Assembly (NCBI GenBank): GCA_017623595.1
Contig: JAGAOU010000121.1
Span: 1 to 53,042 of the forward strand
DNA from: Clostridia bacterium
GTDB lineage: Bacteria > Bacillota > Clostridia > Oscillospirales > UBA644
DNA length: 53,042 nt
Direction: 5' to 3'
Shown: piece by piece, positions 42,508-50,992 of the stretch
How positions within the stretch are numbered: the first letter of the stretch is position 1
Layout: each line of letters begins with the position of its first letter
The notes under the pieces: generated by a model
Seen by the model: only the letters and a program-made list of their open reading frames with translations
Database searches by the model: none
What the model was told of the DNA's origin: nothing
Made by a program: the position numbers and the translations under genes

Positions 42508-42807
42508 TATTCTTTTTAATAAGTACAAAGGCTTTGACGAAGAGGATACGGAAAAGGGTTTCCGCAGAGAGACGTGGCGGTTGGTGCGAGCCATCGGAAA
42601 CGTTCCGTATTTGTCACTTCCGAGCCGAGGGAAAGAACACCTTTCAAGGTCGGTAGAATCCCTCCGTGATTGCTGCGTAAAGGCATAGGGGTTGTTAGAC
42701 CTCAAGAGAGGCGGTTTTTCCGCAATTTGAGTGGTACCGCGGGTGTATTGTATTCCAAGCACTCGTCTCAAAGTTTTATCAGCTTTGGGGCGGGTGTGTT
42801 TTTATTT
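42508..42807 (+). ncRNA. T-box riboswitch, predicted tRNA-Val (specifier GTC)
   Basis: Same plan as the first leader. Helices GTTTCCG/CGGAAAC and ATACGGAA/TTCCGTAT flank an AGAGAG bulge; the distal loop is GGTTGGTGCGA. The specifier aligns at 42613-42615 as GTC, followed by ACTTCCGAGCC (the first leader has ATC then ACCTCCGAGCC). Stem III is GCGG/CCGC (42711-42723), the T-box TGGTACCGCG is at 42732-42741, and the terminator stem is 42760-42773 with 42783-42796, then T-rich sequence. It should turn on the downstream nine-gene operon when valine is short. The intergenic space 42396-42831 is filled by this element and its promoter. Confidence 0.93.
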
Positions 42808-42831
42808 CCGTCCCGGATAGGAGAAACTTGT

Positions 42832-44829
42832 ATGGAGCAAATGACCGGATTGGATCGTAAGATCCGGGAAATGGCAAGCCGTATTCGCGAATTGCGTCAG
42901 CTGGAGGGCTTGTCCACCGCCGAGATGGCGGCGCAGACCGGTGTAACCGAAGAAGAATATCTTCAATGCGAAGAAGGAAAAAGCGATCTGAACTTTGCCT
43001 TCATTTATCGGTGCGCTATGATCTTAAAGGTCAACGTCACCGAAATTATCGAGGGGCAGAGCCCGAAGCTGAAATCCTATACCGTCACCCGTCGGGGACA
43101 GGGGCAGGAGGTTTCCAAGGCTCACGGCATGACCTACTATAACCTTGCCTACGCCTTCCGTGACCGTATTGCCGAGCCCTTGTACGTCCGCAGTATTTAC
43201 GATCCCTCCGCCCAGCAGAAGGACATCGAGCTGACCACCCACGCCGGGCAGGAATGTGATCTGATCATCGAAGGAAATCTGATGGTTCAGGTGGGCGAGC
43301 ATAAAGAGGTTTTAGGTCCGGGGGACAGCATTTATTTCGACTCCGATACCCCCCACGGCATGATCGCCGTCAACGGTAAGGACTGTATCTTCTACGCCAT
43401 CGTTCTGAATCCTACGGGCGAGCCGATCCCCGAATTGACCGAGGTAAAATCGGTCTCGGAAAAGCGGGTTCAGGTCGCCGATACCAAGGATCGGATCTAT
43501 CGGAAATTTATCGACGTTACGGAAAATCAAAACGGAACGCCCACCGAAATCAAATTCAAAAATACGGAAAAGTTCAATTTCGCCTTTGATCTCGTAGATG
43601 CCTTGGCGGATCGGGAACCGGAAAAAATGGCGATGCTTCACATCTCCAGGGACAAGACCGTTCGCCGGTTTACCTTCAAGGATATCAAAAAAGCGTCCAA
43701 TCAATGCGCCAACTATTTCAAATCCCTCGGCATCAAAAAGGGCGACCGAGTCATGCTGGTGCTGAAGCGTCACTACCAATTCTGGTTTGCCATGATGGGC
43801 TTGAACAAGCTGGGCGCCATCGCCATCCCCGCCACCAATCAGCTGCAGGAGCACGATTTTGAATATCGCTTCCAATCGGCAGGGGTTTCCGCCATTCTTT
43901 GCACCGCCGACGGAGATACTGCCCGCCAGGTGGAGATCGCCGCGGAAAAATGCCCGGATTTGAAGCACAAGATCCTGGTCAACGGAAGTCGGGAGGGCTG
44001 GAGGAGCTTCGACGAAGAATATTCCTTGTACAGCACCCACTTCAAGCGCACCGAAGATTCTCCCTGCGGAGACGATCTGATGCTGATGTTCTTTACCTCC
44101 GGAACTTCCGGATATCCCAAGCTGGCGGCGCACAATTACAAATATCCCCTGGGGCATTTCCATACCGCCAAGTATTGGCATAACGTAGATCCCGACGGCT
44201 TGCACTTTACCATTTCCGACACCGGTTGGGCAAAATCCATGTGGGGCAAGCTTTACGGACAATGGCTCTGTGAAGGGGCGGTATTCGTTTACGACTTCGA
44301 CCGCTTCGACGCGGCAGACATTCTGCCCATGTTTGCGGAGCATCACATTACCACCTTCTGCGCTCCCCCCACCATGCTGCGCATGATGGTTAAGCAGGAT
44401 ATTTCCAAGTACGATTTTTCCTCGGTCAAGCACATGACCACCGCCGGCGAGGCGTTGAATCCCGAGGTTTACCGTCAGTTTGAAAAAGCCACCGGGCTGC
44501 AGATCATCGAGGGCTTCGGTCAGACCGAAAGCACCATGATGATCGGCAATATGGTCGGGGCGGATCATAAGATCGGCTCTATGGGCAAAAAGGTTCCGGT
44601 TTACGACGTGGAGCTTCACGACGCCGACGGCAACCAGGTCCCCGTCGGAGAAACGGGAGAGATCGTAGTCAACATCAAAACGGACTTCCCTGCGGACTTG
44701 CCGTGGGATATTACGGCGATGAAGAAAAAACCGCGGAAAATTGGCACGACGGATATTACCATACCGGCGACGTCGCCTGGAAGGACGAGGACGGCTTCTT
44801 CTGGTACGTGGGCAGAGCCGACGACGTAA
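42832..44829 (+). pseudogene. XRE-cupin-acyl-CoA synthetase fusion, Val T-box controlled; 5' part before frameshift
   Basis: A paralogue of the protein at 40128, with the same order: XRE (12-65, LEGLSTAEMAAQTGVTEEEY), cupin (TTHAGQECDLIIEG, TPHGMIAV) and the AMP-forming synthetase (FFTSGTSGYPKLA, GFGQTEST). Reading frame is lost near 44686-44690 (GACTTCCC, where GACTTTCCC would keep frame with [13 protein letters not shown]). After this point the frame gives unrelated residues to 44829 while the true C-terminus continues at 44703-45119. With one T restored the protein would have 762 residues. Likely substrate isobutyrate (inference). Start ATG at 42832 behind GGAGAAACTTG. Either a sequence error or an early lesion. 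Confidence 0.85.
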
Positions 44830-45119
44830 TCAAGTCTTCGGGCTACCGGATCGGACCCTTCGAGATCGAAAGCGTCATCATGGAATTGCCCTACGTTCTG
44901 GAATGCGGCGTTTCCGCCGAGCCCGACGAGGTTCGGGGACAGGTGGTCAAGGCATCCATCGTTTTGGTGGACGGCACCGAACCTACCGAGGATTTGAAAA
45001 AAGAAATTCAAACCTACGTCAAACAAAAAACCGCACCTTACAAATATCCCCGTATCGTGGTCTTCCGTGACTCGTTACCCAAATCGGTCAGCGGAAAGAT
45101 CCAGCGGAACAAACTGTAA
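44703..45119 (+). pseudogene. XRE-cupin-acyl-CoA synthetase fusion, 3' part after frameshift
   Basis: 138 residues starting at a GTG within [22 protein letters not shown]. They contain the synthetase C-terminal domain with [37 protein letters not shown] and the catalytic lysine in [12 protein letters not shown], so all essential motifs survive on one side or the other of the frameshift. The last 60 residues are almost identical to the paralogue at 40128. The stop overlaps the ATG of the next gene (TAATG). Confidence 0.85.
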
Positions 45120-45787
45120 TGCTTATGAGAGATTTCAAACGAATCACCCTGCTTTGCGGACATTACGGAAGCGGAAAAACCAACGTGGCGGTCAATCTTG
45201 CCGTTGCCCTGCGGGAACGGTACGATCGGCTTGCGGTGGCGGATCTTGACATCGTCAATCCCTACTTTCGCTCCAAGGACAGCCGGGGGCAGTTCGAGGA
45301 TTTAGGCATCCGCCTGATCTGTTCCGAATACGCCAACACCAACGTGGATATTCCGGCGCTTCCCCAGGATATGTACGCCGTTACCGACGACCGTGACCTA
45401 CGGGTTATCATCGACGTCGGGGGCGACGATCGGGGGGCTTTGGCGCTGGGACGGATCTCCCAGCGGATTTTGGAAGAGAACGATTACGAAATGCTTGCCG
45501 TGGTCAATTCCTCCCGCCCCTTGACCCACACCCCCGAGGATACGGTGGAGGTGCTGCGGGAGATTGAAGACGCCGGCGGAATCCAATTTACCGGTATCGT
45601 AAACAACACCAACCTGGGCAGAGAGACCGACGCCAATGTGGTGTTACGCTCGGTTTCTTATGCCGAAGCGGTTTCAAATTTGATGGAAATTCCGGTGGTT
45701 ATGACGACCGTGCCCGCGGAATTATTCCCTCAACTGCAAGGAAAAATAGAAAATCTGTTCCCCTTGGAACTTCAGAAAAAACTGTGA
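45119..45787 (+). CDS. MinD/ParA-like P-loop ATPase in the 2-oxoacid oxidoreductase operon
   Basis: 222 residues. Deviant Walker A GHYGSGKTNVAVN with Lys20, then VADLDIVNPYFRS, a switch region IIDVGGDDRGALALG and the NTKxD-like segment VVNSSRPLTHTPED. This is the SIMIBI class that includes MinD, ParA and metal-cluster assembly factors. The function is unknown; maturation of Fe-S clusters or cofactors for the oxidoreductase is conceivable. Its ATG overlaps the preceding stop (TAATG), so translation is coupled to the synthetase; an alternative start is the ATG at 45125. The ferredoxin subunit gene follows after 45 bases. Confidence 0.85.
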   Translation: MLMRDFKRITLLCGHYGSGKTNVAVNLAVALRERYDRLAVADLDIVNPYFRSKDSRGQFEDLGIRLICSEYANTNVDIPALPQDMYAVTDDRDLRVIIDVGGDDRGALALGRISQRILEENDYEMLAVVNSSRPLTHTPEDTVEVLREIEDAGGIQFTGIVNNTNLGRETDANVVLRSVSYAEAVSNLMEIPVVMTTVPAELFPQLQGKIENLFPLELQKKL

Positions 45788-45832
45788 TGCCGGGAAAATC
45801 CCCCGACACCCTATTTGAACGGAGATGTACTT

Positions 45833-46039
45833 ATGGCAAAATTAACCTTCAAGACCGACTCCTGCAAAGGCTGCGGACTGTGCGTCGATGCCTGCCCGAA
45901 GCACCTGTTGCAGTTAGCTCCGGACCAAATCAACAAAAAAGGACACCACCCCGCGGTTCTGACCGACGAGGGGGCGTGCGTGGGCTGTGCCTTCTGCGCC
46001 ACCATGTGTCCCGATTGCGTTATCAAAGTGGAAAGGTGA
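45833..46039 (+). CDS. vorD: 2-oxoacid:ferredoxin oxidoreductase delta subunit (2[4Fe-4S] ferredoxin)
   Basis: 68 residues with two cluster motifs, CKGCGLCVDACP and CVGCAFCATMCP, the small ferredoxin subunit of four-subunit VOR/KOR enzymes. It passes electrons between the TPP centre in the beta subunit and ferredoxin. Start ATG at 45833 behind AACGGAGATG. The alpha subunit gene begins immediately after (10 bases or less). Symbol is by analogy with vorDABC; the substrate is deduced from operon context. Confidence 0.92.
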   Translation: MAKLTFKTDSCKGCGLCVDACPKHLLQLAPDQINKKGHHPAVLTDEGACVGCAFCATMCPDCVIKVER

Positions 46040-46048
46040 GTGAGTAGA

Positions 46049-47122
46049 GTGTCTGATAAAGTTTTGATGAAGGGCAACGAGGCGATTGCGGAAGCCGCGA
46101 TCATCGCCGGATGCCGTCACTATTTCGGGTATCCCATTACCCCCCAGACGGAGGTTGCCGCGTACATGGCGAAGCGGATGCCGAAGATCGGCGGATGCTT
46201 CCTGCAGGCGGAAAGTGAAATTGCCGCCATCAACATGGTTTACGGCGTTGCTTCCACCGGAAAGCGCGTGATGACCTCCTCCTCCAGCCCGGGAATTTCC
46301 CTGAAGGGCGAGGGGCTTTCTTACCTTGCCGGCGCAGACCTTCCCGCGTTGGTGGTCAACGTCCAGCGGGGCGGTCCCGGCTTGGGCGGAATTCAGCCCA
46401 GCCAATCGGACTATTTCCAAGCCACCCGTGCCGGCGGACACGGCGATTTCAAAATGATCGTCCTTGCCCCCGCTTCGGTACAGGAAATGGCGGAATTGAC
46501 CGTCAAGGGCTTTGAGCTTGCAGACAAATACCGCATGACCACCATGCTTCTTGCCGACGGTACGATGGGGCAGATGATGGAGCCCGTCGCGCTGAACGAT
46601 CTGAAGGTCAACGATTCCATCGAAAAGCCCTGGGCGACCACCGGCACGAACATGGAACGGGAACACAACATTGTCAATTCCCTCTTCCTCGATCCCGCCG
46701 CCCTGGAGCAGACCAATTTTGAACGGTTCGACCGCTACAAGACCATCGAAGAAAACGAGGTCATGTACGAAGAGTATCTGATGGACGATGCGGATATCGC
46801 CATCGCTGCCTTCGGGATCGCCGCACGGGTTTCCAAAAACGCCATCGACGAAGCCCGCAAGGAAGGCATCAAGGTCGGTATGATCCGTCCCATCACCCTG
46901 TGGCCCTTCCCCGTAGCACCCTTCCGGAAGGCTGCAGATCAGGTCAAGGCGATGATTTCCGTGGAATTGTCCATGGGTCAGATGATCGAAGACGTCCGCC
47001 TTGCCACCGAATGTAAAATTCCCGTAACCCTGTGCAACCGGGTGGGCGGTATGATCCCCTCTCCCGAACAGGTTTTGGAATCCATCCGTACTACCGCTGC
47101 CAAGATCGGAGGTGCCAACTAA
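46049..47122 (+). CDS. vorB: 2-oxoacid:ferredoxin oxidoreductase alpha subunit (VorB/KorA-like)
   Basis: 357 residues. KVLMKGNEAIAEAAIIAGC and FGYPITPQTEVAAYMA at the start, then QAESEIAAINMVYGVASTG and SSPGISLKGEGLSYLAGAD, all standard for domain I of the family; domain II ends with SVELSMGQMIEDVR and NRVGGMIPSPEQVL. It catalyses reversible CoA-dependent decarboxylation of 2-oxoacids with ferredoxin. Starts are GTG at 46040 or 46049; AGGTGA sits before the second with the better spacing. Stop overlaps the beta gene ATG (TAATG). Confidence 0.93.
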   Translation: MSDKVLMKGNEAIAEAAIIAGCRHYFGYPITPQTEVAAYMAKRMPKIGGCFLQAESEIAAINMVYGVASTGKRVMTSSSSPGISLKGEGLSYLAGADLPALVVNVQRGGPGLGGIQPSQSDYFQATRAGGHGDFKMIVLAPASVQEMAELTVKGFELADKYRMTTMLLADGTMGQMMEPVALNDLKVNDSIEKPWATTGTNMEREHNIVNSLFLDPAALEQTNFERFDRYKTIEENEVMYEEYLMDDADIAIAAFGIAARVSKNAIDEARKEGIKVGMIRPITLWPFPVAPFRKAADQVKAMISVELSMGQMIEDVRLATECKIPVTLCNRVGGMIPSPEQVLESIRTTAAKIGGAN

Positions 47123-47880
47123 TGGTCGTATTTGATAAACCCCATGCTCTGACCGACGCTCCCATGCACTACTGCCCCGGCTGTACCCACGGGATCGTTC
47201 ACCGTCTCGTCGCCGAGGTTATCGACGAATTGGGCATTGAAGGAAAAACCATCGGCGTTGCCCCCGTCGGCTGCTCCGTTATGGCGTATAATTATTTTGC
47301 TTGCGATATGATCGAAGCCGCCCACGGACGCGCTCCCGCCGTTGCCACCGGCGTAAAGCGTGCAGATCCGGAAAATCACGTGGTCTTCACCTATCAGGGT
47401 GACGGCGACTTGGCTTCCATCGGGATGGCGGAAACGGTTCACGCCGCCGCCCGGAACGAAAATATCACCGTGATCTTCATCAACAACGCCATTTACGGAA
47501 TGACCGGCGGTCAGATGGCGCCCACCTCCCTCCCCGGGCAGGTCACTCAAACCTCCCCCTACGGAAGAGATACGAATCATTGCGGATTCCCCATCAAGGT
47601 TTGCGAATTGCTCTCCGAGCTGGACGGACCCGAATATCTGACCCGCGTCACCGTCAACAGCGTCAAGAACATCAAAGCCGCAAAGGCCGCCATCAAAAAG
47701 GCGTTCCAGAATCAGATCGACGGCAAAGGCTTCTCTTTGGTCGAGGTTCTTTCTTCCTGCCCCACCAACTGGGGAATGACGCCCCAAAAGGCGCTGGAAT
47801 GGATCGACGAAAAGATGATTCCCTACTACCCCTTGGGTGTGTATAAAGACAGATCTGCCGCAAAGGAGGAGACGAAATGA
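47122..47880 (+). CDS. vorA: 2-oxoacid:ferredoxin oxidoreductase beta subunit (TPP-binding)
   Basis: 252 residues. MHYCPGCTHGIVHRL at 17-31, GVAPVGCSVMAYNYF, and the TPP/Mg motif QGDGDLASIGMAETVHAA followed by INNAIYGMTGGQMAPTS. This subunit holds thiamine diphosphate. The CPGC and GCS cysteines agree with the [4Fe-4S] binding seen in some family members. It overlaps the alpha subunit gene by one base and the gamma gene by four. Relation to 2-oxoisovalerate versus 2-oxoglutarate cannot be decided from sequence; the operon points to branched-chain substrates. Confidence 0.93.
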   Translation: MVVFDKPHALTDAPMHYCPGCTHGIVHRLVAEVIDELGIEGKTIGVAPVGCSVMAYNYFACDMIEAAHGRAPAVATGVKRADPENHVVFTYQGDGDLASIGMAETVHAAARNENITVIFINNAIYGMTGGQMAPTSLPGQVTQTSPYGRDTNHCGFPIKVCELLSELDGPEYLTRVTVNSVKNIKAAKAAIKKAFQNQIDGKGFSLVEVLSSCPTNWGMTPQKALEWIDEKMIPYYPLGVYKDRSAAKEETK

Positions 47881-48410
47881 GCACGAAACAATTTTTGTTC
47901 TCCGGATTCGGCGGTCAAGGTATTTTGTTCGCCGGAAAGTTCATCGCTTATAAAGGCTTGATGGACGGTAAAAACGTCAGCTGGCTTCCTTCCTACGGTC
48001 CCGAAATGCGGGGCGGCACTGCCTCCTGCGGCGTAATCGTCGGGGATGAAACCGTCGGATCTCCCATCGTTTCCCGTCCCGACGTGTTGGTTGCCATGAA
48101 TCTTCCTTCCCTGGATAAATACGAATCAACCGTTGCCCCCGGCGGAATTATTTTCGTGGATTCCACCCTGGTTTCCCGAAAAGTCAACCGCACCGACGTT
48201 ACGGTGTACCCCATCCCTGCCACCCAAATGGCAAGCGACAACAAAACCCCCACCCTTGCCAACATGATTCTCGTGGGCAAGATTCTGAAGGTTCTCAACG
48301 ACTTCGATGAAGTAAGCGTCCGCACCGCCCTCGGAAAGGTTATTTCCGCCAAGCGGGCAGATATGCTGGAGGTCAATCTCAACGCCATGAAGCTGGGCGC
48401 AGATTATTGA
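47877..48410 (+). CDS. vorC: 2-oxoacid:ferredoxin oxidoreductase gamma subunit
   Basis: 177 residues. Family start FLFSGFGGQGILFAGKFIA and the signature SWLPSYGPEMRGGTASCGVI, which contacts CoA, then NLPSLDKYESTVAPGGIIFVDST. Completes the four-subunit enzyme (delta, alpha, beta, gamma). ATGA overlap with the beta gene; ilvE follows 14 bases after the stop. Confidence 0.92.
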   Translation: MSTKQFLFSGFGGQGILFAGKFIAYKGLMDGKNVSWLPSYGPEMRGGTASCGVIVGDETVGSPIVSRPDVLVAMNLPSLDKYESTVAPGGIIFVDSTLVSRKVNRTDVTVYPIPATQMASDNKTPTLANMILVGKILKVLNDFDEVSVRTALGKVISAKRADMLEVNLNAMKLGADY

Positions 48411-48424
48411 AAGGAAACTCGGTT

Positions 48425-49492
48425 ATGTTGAATATTACCGTTACGAAAACCACGACTCCCAAGGAAAAGCCCGAGGCTTCCACCCTTGGCTTTGGGAAGT
48501 TTTTCACCGATCATATGTTTATGATGGACTATTCCCGGGAGGAAGGCTGGCACGACGCCCGCATCGTTCCCTTTGCCAACATTTCCCTTCATCCCGCATC
48601 TACGGTGCTGCATTACGGCTCTGAAATTTTTGAAGGGCTGAAGGCGTACCGCCGCGCCGACGGAAAGGTTCAGCTGTTCCGTCCCATGGAAAATATCCGC
48701 CGTTTGAACAATTCTGCGGAACGTCTCTGCCTGCCCCAAATCCCCGAAGAAGACGCCTTTCAGGTATTGAAAGCCTTCGTGGAAATGGAACAGGATTGGA
48801 CCCCTTCCGCCCCCGGAACGTCGTTGTATCTCCGCCCGTTTTTGTTCGGAAACGACGAGACCTTGGGCGTTCACGCCGTTCATAACGCCACCTTCGTGAT
48901 CATCGCTTCTCCCGTGGGAAGCTATTACAAGGAAGGCATCAACCCGGTTCGCATCATGATCGAGGACGAAGACGTCCGCGCGGTTCGGGGTGGTACGGGC
49001 TATGCAAAATGCGGCGGAAACTACGCCGCCAGCAACCGCGCCGGAGAACGGGCAGAGAAGAAGGGCTATTCCCAGGTTCTCTGGCTGGACGGTGTGGAAC
49101 GCAAATATATCGAGGAAGTCGGCGCGATGAACGTCATGTTCAAAATTGCCGGCGAAATCGTCACGCCCATGCTTTCCGGCTCGATCCTACCCGGCATTAC
49201 CCGGAAATCCTGCCTGGAGGTTCTACGCAAGGAGGGGTATCAGGTCAGCGAGCGACTATTGAGCATCGACGAGCTGGCAGAAGCCCTATCCAACGGAACC
49301 TTGGAAGAAGCCTGGGGCTGCGGTACTGCCGCGGTGGTTTCTCCCATCGGCGAATTGTGCTACAAAGATACTAAATATATTATCAACGGCGGTAACATCG
49401 GCGCCGTCACCCAACACCTTTACGACACCCTGACCGGAATCCAATGGGGCAAGATCGAAGATTCCTTCGGTTGGACCTGCCCGATTGATTGA
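48425..49492 (+). CDS. ilvE: Branched-chain amino acid aminotransferase
   Basis: 355 residues, the long form of class IV aminotransferases. LGFGKFFTDHMFMMDY at the start, GSEIFEGLKAYR, the PLP lysine in GTGYAKCGGNYAAS, YIEEVGAMNVMFKI and SGSILPGITRKSCLEV. It transfers amino groups between glutamate and the oxoacids of valine, isoleucine and leucine. Its place next to the oxoacid:ferredoxin oxidoreductase supports amination of oxoacids made by carboxylation. ATG at 48425 is used, behind AAAGGAAACTCGG. Confidence 0.95.
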   Translation: MLNITVTKTTTPKEKPEASTLGFGKFFTDHMFMMDYSREEGWHDARIVPFANISLHPASTVLHYGSEIFEGLKAYRRADGKVQLFRPMENIRRLNNSAERLCLPQIPEEDAFQVLKAFVEMEQDWTPSAPGTSLYLRPFLFGNDETLGVHAVHNATFVIIASPVGSYYKEGINPVRIMIEDEDVRAVRGGTGYAKCGGNYAASNRAGERAEKKGYSQVLWLDGVERKYIEEVGAMNVMFKIAGEIVTPMLSGSILPGITRKSCLEVLRKEGYQVSERLLSIDELAEALSNGTLEEAWGCGTAAVVSPIGELCYKDTKYIINGGNIGAVTQHLYDTLTGIQWGKIEDSFGWTCPID

Positions 49493-49521
49493 TTCAATCT
49501 CGGTATAATACCGTGTTTACG

Positions 49522-49567
49522 GTCCCGGAGTCGGTGTAAGCCGACCCCGGGGCTTTATACTTTATTT
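49522..49567 (+). terminator. Hairpin between ilvE and the LeuA-like gene
   Basis: GTCCCGGAGTCGG (49522-49534) pairs with CCGACCCCGGGGC (49541-49553), one mismatch, then TTTATACTTTATTT. It resembles a terminator with a weak T run, and may be partial read-through, so the last two genes may be under separate or weaker expression. No strong promoter was found after it. Confidence 0.6.
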
Positions 49568-49609
49568 GAAAAATTTAACGAACGAGTAGAAAAAAACAGG
49601 AGAAAAATC

Positions 49610-50989
49610 ATGAAACAGATCATCATTTCCGACACCACCCTCTGCAAAGCAGGGAGCACCTATACCTTTAAAGAGAAGATCGAAATTGCGCGCCAGCTGG
49701 AGCGCTTGAAGGTTGACGTGATCGAGCTTCCCGAGATCCAAAACGGAAAAACCGATATTCTACTTGTTCGTACTCTGTCCTCTTTCGTGAAAAATTCCAT
49801 TCTTTCCGTTGCCGTGGGCGTTACGCCCGACAGTCTGGAAAACGCCTTGCAGGCATTGTCCGGCGCGTCCCGTCCCCGAATTCGGGTGGAGGTTCCCCTT
49901 TCTCCCGTAGGCATGGAGTATCAAAGCCACAAAAAGCCCCCCAAGATGCTGGAATTTATTTCTGCCGCCGTTTCTTCCGCAAAGCAGGGCTGCGCCGACG
50001 TGGAATTCTGCGCCGTGGACGCTACCCGTGCGGAACCGGAATTCTTAAAAACTGCCGTGGAAACCGCCCTTTCTGCCGGTGCTACCTCCATCTCCCTGTG
50101 TGACAGTGCCGCGGAAATGCTGCCCGACGATTTTGCCGCCTTTGCCGCAGGGATCAAGGAACAATGCTCCGTTCCCGTAACCGTTTGCTGCGACGATAAA
50201 AACGGACTTGCCTGCGCTTCTGCCATTTTGGCGGTTCGCGCCGGTGTTGACGGTGTAAAAACCTCCGTGGACGGCACCTGCGTTTCCCTGGAAACCTTTG
50301 CGGATATGATTAAAAATTGCGGAAACACCTACGGCTTTTCTTCCTCCGTGCGGGTGACGGAATTGCACCGCGGGATCGGTCAGATCCGTTGGATCGCAGG
50401 GAATTCCAAGAGCGAAAAGCCTTCCCTTGCCGTTCCTTCTGCCAACGACGAATCCATTCGTCTCGACAAAAGCGACGACCAGACCGCCGTTACCGTTGCG
50501 GTCAAGAAATTGGGATACGAGCTGTCCGAGGAAGACAACGCACGGGTTTATGAGGAATTTTTGAGAGTTGCAGACCGCAAGACCGTCGGCGCAAAGGAAT
50601 TGGACGCCGTCGTTGCCAGCGTTGCCCTGCAGGTTCCCCCCTCGTATAAGCTGAAAAGCTACGTCATCAACAACGGCAACATCATTTCCGCTAGCGCCCA
50701 GATCACCTTGGAGCGAGACGGCAAAGAATTGCCCGGTATTTGCATGGGCGATGGACCGATGGACGCGGCGTTCAAAGCCGTGGAACAAATTATCGGTCAC
50801 CACTACGAGCTGGACGATTTCCAGATTCAGTCGGTCACCGAAGGAAAGGAAGCGGTGGGCTCTGCCCTGGTCAAGCTTCGTTCCAACGGCAAATTGTACT
50901 CCGGTAACGGCATTTCCACCGACATCGTAGGCGCCGGCATCCGGGCGTATATCAACGCGGTCAACAAGATCGTTTACGAGGAGGCGTAA
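49610..50989 (+). CDS. LeuA-like protein with degenerate catalytic domain and intact regulatory domain
   Basis: 459 residues. The N-terminal HMGL-like barrel (1-270) resembles isopropylmalate/citramalate synthase but has lost key residues. DTTLRDGEQ reads DTTLCKAGS (8-16), lacking the catalytic Arg, and the metal-binding HxH before the NDLGLA motif is Cys193-x-Asp195 (CCDDKNGLA). The C-terminal LeuA allosteric domain (about 345-455) is well kept: LKSYVINNGNIISASAQ, MGDGPMDAAFKAVEQ, GKLYSGNGISTDIVGAG. It is therefore probably not a normal synthase. It could be a regulator that senses leucine or another amino acid, or an enzyme of altered chemistry. ATG behind AGGAG. Confidence 0.85.
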   Translation: MKQIIISDTTLCKAGSTYTFKEKIEIARQLERLKVDVIELPEIQNGKTDILLVRTLSSFVKNSILSVAVGVTPDSLENALQALSGASRPRIRVEVPLSPVGMEYQSHKKPPKMLEFISAAVSSAKQGCADVEFCAVDATRAEPEFLKTAVETALSAGATSISLCDSAAEMLPDDFAAFAAGIKEQCSVPVTVCCDDKNGLACASAILAVRAGVDGVKTSVDGTCVSLETFADMIKNCGNTYGFSSSVRVTELHRGIGQIRWIAGNSKSEKPSLAVPSANDESIRLDKSDDQTAVTVAVKKLGYELSEEDNARVYEEFLRVADRKTVGAKELDAVVASVALQVPPSYKLKSYVINNGNIISASAQITLERDGKELPGICMGDGPMDAAFKAVEQIIGHHYELDDFQIQSVTEGKEAVGSALVKLRSNGKLYSGNGISTDIVGAGIRAYINAVNKIVYEEA

Positions 50990-50992
50990 CGA

